From positions 46,929,597-46,993,596 of the forward strand of contig OZ038433.1 in assembly GCA_964036275.1 (NCBI GenBank): a stretch of DNA of 64,000 nt. Reading direction: 5' to 3'. The notes below the pieces were generated by a model. That model did no database searches and was not told the origin of the DNA. It saw nothing but the letters and a program-made list of their open reading frames with translations. The DNA comes from Litoditis marina. Taxonomy: Eukaryota > Nematoda > Chromadorea > Rhabditida > Rhabditidae. This document shows positions 57,059-64,000 of the stretch, piece after piece; positions within the stretch are counted from its first letter, which is position 1, and the number at the start of each line of letters is the position of its first letter. The position numbers and the translations under genes were made by a program.

Positions 57059-60000
57059 CTAGTTCACGTAGAAACTGTCTTCGTATTCCATACTCTGGTT
57101 GTACTGAGATGGTTCGAAGTTATAATATTGTGGAGGTAGAGAATTTGTTTTCGTCAACGAAGGTTGAGGTTGAGGGACTTGGCTGAAGGAAGCCTGCTGT
57201 GTCATGCCGTTACTTGGGCCTCCGTTCATCGTGTAGTCTGTGGCCTGATTGGGATATCTGGAAAATGTTTCTATGTATATTTATGATAAATTGGGTAAAG
57301 GTAATCGTTCCACTTCGTGATAGTTTCTTTATAAACTGCCCGCGAAACATTGGAGTTGTATAAAAACTGCACACATCGAGATTAGCAGTTATACCGTTTA
57401 TATGAGTGAAGTATTGCGAAAACCGCGCACAGAAGCTATTTTCGGTTTCATTTGAACAGCAAACTCAAAGAAATGCTATTTGTGTGATAGCTTAGCACAA
57501 AATACTGTGATAACGTTAAAGGCCATTTAGTGTGGTTGACAGCACGGACTACACATGAAACGTTCCTATTCAATTCATGATACTATTATTCGAAAAAAAC
57601 CAAGTGGTTCATTTCAAAAAAAAATCTATTGATACAGAAAAAATATCAATAGAACTCACGTCTCGAATGGAGTTACCGCAAACTTGTGTTTCGTGCTCTC
57701 TATATAGAAGGTGGGCCGTTCTGAACTGGAGCTCTCTGGTGACACTCGATTTGCGCTTTCCTGAGGAGCCGGGCACATGTCCATGTTATGTGCCACCGAC
57801 ATCGCTTGGCGCATATCTGGACGAAGAAGTGAGATTTGAACACAACCACACAAAGTATTGGACCACTGACCTTTTGCACGCATTACATCATGACAAAACT
57901 GCATTGTGTTGATCATAACAGTTTACGTGTTAAAGTTCACGTGAATAACTCCATCAGAATAAGAAAGAACGAAATTTTTGTTTTACCAAAGGCTTATTCG
58001 CTTGATGCGGCTATTCCTTTTTTTGAAGAAGGAATGTAGAATTGTGTGTATAATTTGTTCTCATATACCTCGAGGATGAAACGTACTGGAGATGAGATTT
58101 ATGGAACGTTTTTCAGCATGTTTTCTTCTCATGCATCATGATATATTTTGATTTGTTCCAAAAACGGACAATTTATGCTCCAATCATACCCACTGTCACA
58201 CCATCATACCCACATACTTCGGCAAATTACCAAAAAAGTTTCCAGTTTCTTTCACGCTTGCAATGTTTTCCAAAACATCGAAAGTTTCACTGAGCGGCAG
58301 TTAACCATTCCTGGGTATGTAAAAATATTTTCATGAAAACTGTTATTTCTATAAATTATACTCATTCGGAGTTTCATTAACACGCTGCCAAAGTCTCAAT
58401 GGGAATGGCGAACACTAAACGATTTCTCATTACTGATTCCAAGATACATAACTTGCTGAATACTCAATTATTTATACCATTTCTGAAACATTCAACCAAA
58501 CTACTTTTCTGAACGAAAAATGTAGCTTTTATTTCCAGTACAACGACATCAAATAGTCAACTCAATTGAATTGCAATGCATGGCTAGCGGTCGTTGATGA
58601 GCCGCCGATGAGAGAGTGTGAAGATCAAAGTGACATTATTTTCCTATTCTACAAACTTCTCGGTACAATCATCGTTTCAATTTTGCAATACTGCAAAAGT
58701 GAAAATTATACAATGAGACGTAACAGAGTAAACTATACTCTACATCTTATTTTTATCTTCTTTGTCTCCATTTTATCGTGATTGGAGTGCCACATATACC
58801 AATGTTGATGTGTTCAATCGCGAATAAACACTCTTTTCTATTCTAAGATGCGCAAATGCGCTGGCCACTCGTCAAACCCCCACCTTCTACCTAACCAAAA
58901 GTTCTGTGTTCCGAGAGCATAAATTATAATGGATGTTTCACGTACCACTGAACATATTGGGAGTGAGTGTGAGATTGTAGTCGGGGTCACAGTCCGTGAT
59001 TTGGTCCAAATTTGGCATTGAAGAAGCCGAGTTTAGTGCCACATCGAACTCATTCACAGCCACCGGCAGAGAATTGGAGGAATAGCTGAAAGTATATAAT
59101 CCATCATTGAAACATTAATCTGTATCCGAAAACGTAATCATACACGTGAACACTCGTTTACAATGTACTATTAGCAATTGTACTACTTATTGTTTTAATA
59201 AACTATTGTTTATGTTCATACCCCGACTATAATTGGTTACAACAACTAGGTTCACAACTTTCTATTGTTCGTGTTACTGTACTGTTCGCATCGCGACTGT
59301 GTTATCCATTGATTTGCACCAAACTTTGTTTTTCTTGTATCATCCATCTTCTCAATTTAATATTATTCAAATGAACCATCATGAATAACCTACCTATACG
59401 GCATATTCCCTCCGGAGTTCTCGAAGGGGTTATTTCCACTTGAATGACTGGAGAGAGATTCAACAGAGGAAGAGGAGGCAGAGTGGGACATCTGCGGTTC
59501 GGAGGCACGACGGGGCTGGCTGGACGGCAGCGGCTAAATCATGTAAATGTTTCAAGCGGGTAATAAAATGGTACTCATAAAACGTGTTTCAGTACAGCCA
59601 ATATTCAAACTGGACTCAATGTTTCATGTTTTGTCGGGTGTTTTGTGAAAATTCAAATTTAGCGAAAGCCGTTGTACGGTCGGTGAAAATTCCATGATTC
59701 GTTCAAAATTTGCCTTCTTATTGTTTTTCTAAATAATCACGGAATTTTTGCTGATTTCTTCCACGACTCTCGCCCCCCTGCGTATCTGATTGATTCTGTC
59801 AGCGCTGTATGCTCAAGTAAAAGATTAAGCCATGCATGTAAAAAGTTCAACTTTTGTGAAACTGCGAACGGCTCATTAGAGCAGCTATCATTCTCTTCGG
59901 CTATCCTGATGGATAACTGCGGCAATTCTGGAGCTAATACATGCAATAAAGCCTCGACTTCGGAAGAGGTGCAGATATTAGTACAAACCAATCGTTTTCG

Positions 60001-60886
60001 GACGTAGTTTGTTGACTCTGAATACCGTAGCTTATCGACGGTTTATCCGTCGATAACCGAAAGAAGTGTCTGCCCTATCAACCAGATGGTAGTCTATTAG
60101 TCTACCATGGTTATCACGGGTAACGGAGAATAAGGGTTCGACTCCGGAGAGGGAGCCTTAGAAACGGCTACCACATCCAAGGAAGGCAGCAGGCGCGTAA
60201 CTTATCCACTACTTCAGTGAGATAGTGACTAAAAATAAAAAGACCGATCCTATGGATCGGTTATTTCAATGAGTTGAGCTTAAATAGCTCTTCGAGGACC
60301 CAGTGGAGGGCAAGTCTGGTGCCAGCAGCCGCGGTAATTCCAGCTCCACTAGTGTAAATCGTCATTGCTGCGGTTAAAAAGCTCGTAGTTGGATCTGAGT
60401 CACGTACGTTGGTTCGCCTCTGGCGTTAATCTTCGTTGTGACTATTTTGCTGGTTTTCTGTGGGTAACTTCGGTTCCTGCAGTGGCTAGCGAGTTTACTT
60501 TGAATAAATTAGAGTGCTCAAAACAAGCGATTGCTTGAATGCTCGATCATGGAATAATAAAAGAGGACTTCGGTTCTATTTATTGGTTCAAGAACTGAAT
60601 TAATGGTTAAGAGGGACAATTCGGGGGCATTCGTATCCCTGCGCGAGAGGTGAAATTCGTGGACCGCAGGGGGACGCCCAAAAGCGAAAGCATTTGCCAA
60701 GAATGTCTTCATTAATCAAGAACGAAAGTCAGAGGTTCGAAGGCGATTAGATACCGCCCTAGTTCTGACCGTAAACTATGCCATCTAGCGATCCGATCGG
60801 GCATCTTTGCCTCGTCGGGGAGCTTCCCGGAAACGAAAGTCTTTCGGTTCCTGGGGTAGTATGGTTGCAAAGCTGAAACTTAAAGA

Positions 60887-60920
<34 letters not shown>

Positions 60921-61347
60921 GCGGCTTAATTTGACTCAACACGGGAAAACTCACCCGGCCCGGACACCGTTAGGATTGACAGATTGAAAGCTCTTTCTCG
61001 ATTTGGTGGTTGGTGGTGCATGGCCGTTCTTAGTTGGTGGAGCGATTTGTCTGGTTTATTCCGATAACGAGCGAGACTCTAGCCTACTAAATAGTTTCTG
61101 GATCTTTTAGTCCAGTTAACTTCTTAGAGGGATAAGCGGTGTTTAACCGCACGAGATTGAGCGATAACAGGTCTGTGATGCCCTTAGAGGTCTGCACGCG
61201 CGCTACACTGGAAGAATCAGCTGGTCTTCCATTGCCGAAAGGTATTGGTAAACCGTTGAAACTCTTCCGTGACCGGGATAGGGAATTGTAATTATTTCCC
61301 TTGAACGAGGAATTCCTAGTAAGTGTGAGTCATCAGCTCACGTTGAT

Positions 61348-61382
<35 letters not shown>

Positions 61383-63556
61383 GTCCGGGACTGAGCTGTT
61401 TCGAGAAGAGTGAGGACTGCTGCAGCGAGGCTTCGGCTTTACTGTGATGGAAATCACTTTAATCGCAATGGCTTGAACCGGGCAAAAGTCGTAACAAGGT
61501 ACCTGTAGGTGAACCTGCAGGTGGATCATCGCTGACCTTCAATGGAATTTCGGCTTTGGTCCTGAGAGTCAGTGGCAAGTGTTGTTTCGGACTTAGTCTG
61601 ATTCAGCTGGCTCTCAACCACCTCTCTAGCTCATTGTGAGGCGTCGAGTTTACCGGAGTCGTTTGAGTGACGATGGATGGTTTTCGCGTAGTTCCTGACT
61701 TTGTAGACTTAATGACAGAGCTACTACTGTCACCTCGCAAGTATTTTCGCTGGCTACTGCATGCTACACGCAAGTTACCCGCAAGGGGAGCCTCAATGAT
61801 CCTTAACGGACAGCGTCAATGTGACTGTTTTAAAAACCTCCTAAATTTCAGTTCTTCGAAAAAAATTTCGAAAGAGAAAAACATCTAGATGGCGGTCAAG
61901 AAAAACTATTCCGTTACAACATGACGTGAATGAATCCTGGAATTTCTTTAATCTTTAGAATAGAATAGAATAGATTTATTTGCGATTTAACACGTGACTT
62001 TCACATAGTATGTGGCACTCCAAATGAGTGAATGGAGAGAGAAGTTGAGAAGAAAGAGGGTATGGTAGGGTAGCTGTTCATAAAAACAGTTCAGAAATAT
62101 ATGAACCTTGGAAAATGCCATGAAAAAATTATACAATGTAAAAAAAGATGAACTCACCGTTTCTGCCTCCATTTGGGTGGCTGCCGGTGTTTCTTGCAAC
62201 AGATCGTGCATCAATCGATCGGTCATGTTCCCAAAAGAATCTACGAACTGAAGATTCTCCAGCACTATCGTACCCAACATCTGAAACATTCGAATGAATT
62301 CAGAGGTATAAAACTCAAACACATGCCGCTGGGGACCTATTGCTTAGCAGCAGGTAGCATGAGTTGCTTGCACTCGAGTTTAATTTATTTTGTTTTTCTA
62401 TGAGGCGAGAAGAAGTCATTCGATTGTTCATAGGAAGTTCACTTCTCGTACGACCAAACTATCTTTCTCTGTTTCGAATTTCTGTCGTGATTCACAATCG
62501 ATGCTGTGTATTTAAAACAAACTGCAACTCAAACAAAGCAGACAGAAAGTTCTGAATGACTCACCATCACACTTGGGATGAAGAGAAGGAGATTTCCGAA
62601 TCTAGACGAAGCCACTTCTTTCGGATGAGTTTCGCGTACAACGTGGTACAAAGTCTCCTGGATTTTGTCGCGTAGGTCGGCAATCGCCTCAGACGCCTCC
62701 GTCGAAAGCGACTTCAGGTCTGAAACACCGAAATGCTGTCAACAGAGGTGGGGCTGGGGATGAACCACCTAATTAGGGCATCATTTTCCCTCTTATCTTG
62801 CCACTGTCATATTTTTCATTTTGGTCTCCCGGTCTCTCTCTCTCTCTCTCTTTTCTCTCTCTCTTTTTTTCTCTTGCTCCCTCTCTCTATCACTTTCCCT
62901 GTTTCTTCCCATACTCTATATATCTATTTCTCTCTCCCTTTCTCAATCGCTATGCGCCTACCCAAAATGTTGTTCATACGATTCTGTTTTAAGTATCTAT
63001 GCCTTCTACCGTACTAATCCATGAAAGAGTACAACCCACGAGGATTCAAAATGATGATAGCCTTCAGCAGCGCGATTTCTTCCTCTTTGATGTTCATCTT
63101 CCGGAAGGGTAGTATGAGATCATCCAATGATCGAGCGGCCAGGTTGTTGGCAAAGTGACTGAAACGTCTCACGTATACTTTATAATTGAAACTGTTATGA
63201 AAGTCTCAGTTTTTCGAGCATGTGGATAGTTTTGACCTGATTTTACGAGAAATCTAGCTGAAGATCGAGTCACAACACCGAACGAAACTACAATACAGAC
63301 CGGGTTCAAACTACAAGTGCATCAACATCAAGAGTCGAATAACCGCACCACAATAAAAAATATATAACAAGAGAAACGAGTAAACTTTGTGAAATGTGTA
63401 AACTAACTAGGTCTCCTCCCACTTCTCGCAACAATTCCTCTGAACATAGCCAAAGTTGCAGAGGCAGACGACGTCGTTCTGCTTGCAATTCTTCGCCGTC
63501 ACCGCGGAGGAGCAGAATATCATGAGCGGAGCGAAACCGGCCTTCACCATGGCAAT
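57059..63556 (-). CDS. HNF4-type nuclear hormone receptor: ligand-binding domain and C-terminal tail (5' part beyond the window)
   Basis: This is a ligand- or cofactor-regulated transcription factor of the nuclear receptor superfamily. Exons: 63423-63556, 63040-63158, 62565-62719, 62158-62280, 59394-59533, 58946-59085, 57660-57816 and 57059-57257. Phases agree; 388 codons plus a TAG stop are visible. LBD landmarks: helices 3-5 [15 protein letters not shown] and [13 protein letters not shown], then [20 protein letters not shown] and [11 protein letters not shown], helices 8-10 [14 protein letters not shown] and [14 protein letters not shown], and [17 protein letters not shown] before a possible AF-2 ([10 protein letters not shown]). 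A tail of about 200 residues, rich in Ser, Pro, Asn and Gln, ends [12 protein letters not shown]. The DNA-binding domain must lie to the right. The donors AA|GTGGGA and C|GTGGGT are non-standard but phase-consistent. The intron 59534-62157 carries the rDNA copy. Confidence 0.88.
58715..58845 (+). mobile_element. Retroposon-like 3' end, same family as 14150-14305
   Basis: GAGTAAACTATACTCTACAT, ATTGGAGTGCCACATATACC and GTTCAATCGCGAATAAACA are followed by TTTTCTATTCTA. It is in the nuclear receptor intron between exons 58946 and 57816. Confidence 0.6.
59783..61531 (+). rRNA. 18S rRNA copy, near full length, probably a relic
   Basis: About 1,749 bp runs from CTGATTGATTCTGTCAGC to GTAGGTGAACCTGCAGG, close to the 1,754 bp of C. 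elegans 18S. Core blocks are intact: GTGCCAGCAGCCGCGGTAAT, AAATTGACGGAAGGGCACCA, GTACACACCGCCCGTCGC. Changes at normally invariant sites suggest it is not functional: CCTTAGAAACGG for CCTGAGAAACGG, GTAAACTATGCC for GTAAACGATGCC, and CCTTAGAGGTCTGCACGCGC, which lacks about 6 bases of the usual GATGTCCGGGGCTGC. It lies in an intron of the nuclear receptor gene, in the opposite direction. No 5.8S or 28S follows. Confidence 0.92.
61532..61700 (+). other. ITS1-like flank of the 18S copy, truncated
   Basis: Directly after the 18S 3' end, GCTGACCTTCAATGGAATTT and later words look like spacer DNA. No 5.8S (GATGGATCGGTTGATTC type) is found before the intron continues. The boundary is approximate. Confidence 0.4.
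61963..62035 (-). mobile_element. Retroposon-like 3' end, same family as 14150-14305
   Basis: On the minus strand, TTTGGAGTGCCACATACTAT and CACGTGTTAAATCGCAAATA lead to AATAAATC(TATTC)n. It lies about 0.4 kb beyond the 18S copy in the same intron. Confidence 0.55.
62830..62945. repeat. Imperfect CT tract
   Basis: CTCTCT interrupted by T runs, in the nuclear receptor intron between exons 63040 and 62719. Confidence 0.9.
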
Positions 63557-63858
63557 CTGCAACACATTCAAATGTTTGAATGCATTTCATTAATACGATA
63601 AAGTCAACTTAAATATGTTTAAATAGCGTGTATTTTGAGCATCTGGTGCACAGTTTGTAAAAAAAAACCCAGCCTTCACCATCGAAATCGACAAAGCACC
63701 CAAATTTTTCAATGAATTTCATTTATTAAAAAAGGTAACTAAATTAAATTCAAATAGCGTGTGTGTTTAGAAGCTGACGCATGGTATGTGAAAAAAAACT
63801 GTTTTTACCATGAACATTTATCTGCACACGGGGTGAACCGTTCAAATGTTTCATTGGC
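63537..63858. repeat. ~131-bp tandem duplication that includes an exon edge
   Basis: Copy 1 (63537-63667) covers the 5' edge of nuclear receptor exon 63423-63556 (AGCCTTCACCAT-type word) and its acceptor. Copies 2 (63668-63799) and 3 (63800-63858, partial) repeat CCTTCACCAT, TCAAATGTTT, TGAATTTCATT, AAATAGCGTGTGT and the A run with growing divergence. Only copy 1 keeps the exon frame. Confidence 0.75.
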
Positions 63859-64000
63859 GGTTTAAACTATACGTTGCTTCAAATTGAGAGTTTCTGGAAC
63901 ACATCAAGAAAGTATAAGTAATGACATTGCTAGTATTTGGTTGACTTTTCAAATTCATCGTGAACAAAAGGAATAAACCTTTTGATGTTGATGTTCAAAA

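Noticed and set aside
61532..62157. 5.8S or 28S rRNA after the 18S copy
   Set aside because: No 5.8S signature or 28S core words are present before the receptor exon at 62158.

Overview
This window looks like nuclear DNA from a nematode, probably a rhabditid. The evidence is a near full-length 18S rRNA copy of nematode type, a nicotinic-receptor gene and an HNF4-type nuclear receptor gene of the kinds expanded in nematodes, and several start codons that sit directly behind a strong intron-type acceptor (NOL6, LZIC, the secreted protein), as expected for spliced-leader trans-splicing. Every long gene is broken into many short exons, so most simple ORFs are shadows or fragments. I rebuilt gene models by joining exons at GT-AG sites with reading-phase checks and comparing the peptides with families known from memory. 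No database search was run.

Layout: 1-6382 (minus) is most of NOL6/UTP22, a small-subunit processome protein, truncated by the left window edge. 6383-10152 is a repeat-rich gap holding a ~205-bp-arm inverted repeat, a 130-bp tandem array with ten TGACGTCA octamers, and an 837-bp terminal-inverted-repeat element inside a (CA)n tract. 10153-17910 (minus) is a complete MFSD14/HIAT1-like transporter in 16 exons. 19526-23005 (plus) is a complete LZIC gene in 5 exons. 23006-26220 is non-coding and carries four perfect TTGGC-N5-GCCAA palindromes. 26221-32555 (plus) is a secreted cysteine-rich protein of unknown family in 9 exons. 34735-41725 (plus) is a basic, Ser/Arg-rich, probably disordered protein in 11 exons. 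43524-54339 (minus) is a complete nicotinic acetylcholine receptor-like subunit in 14 exons, with a ~1-kb minisatellite in its last intron. 57059-63556 and beyond (minus) is the ligand-binding domain and long C-terminal tail of an HNF4-type nuclear hormone receptor. One of its introns holds an 18S rRNA copy on the opposite strand, apparently a relic.

The genes have unrelated jobs (ribosome assembly, transport, signalling, neurotransmission, transcription) and show no operon spacing. The unusual content is the mobile and repeated DNA. The intron at the left edge is almost entirely one short TIR element whose terminus supplies the 5' splice site, with a 4-bp target duplication, as expected for an introner. 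An ~130-bp palindromic family has 11 copies, three of them 18-21 bp upstream of an acceptor. Tiny inverted-repeat elements ending in TGTAGTTTGATC recur, one overlapping an exon. Several retroposon-like 3' ends (AATAAA plus short tandem tails) are also present.
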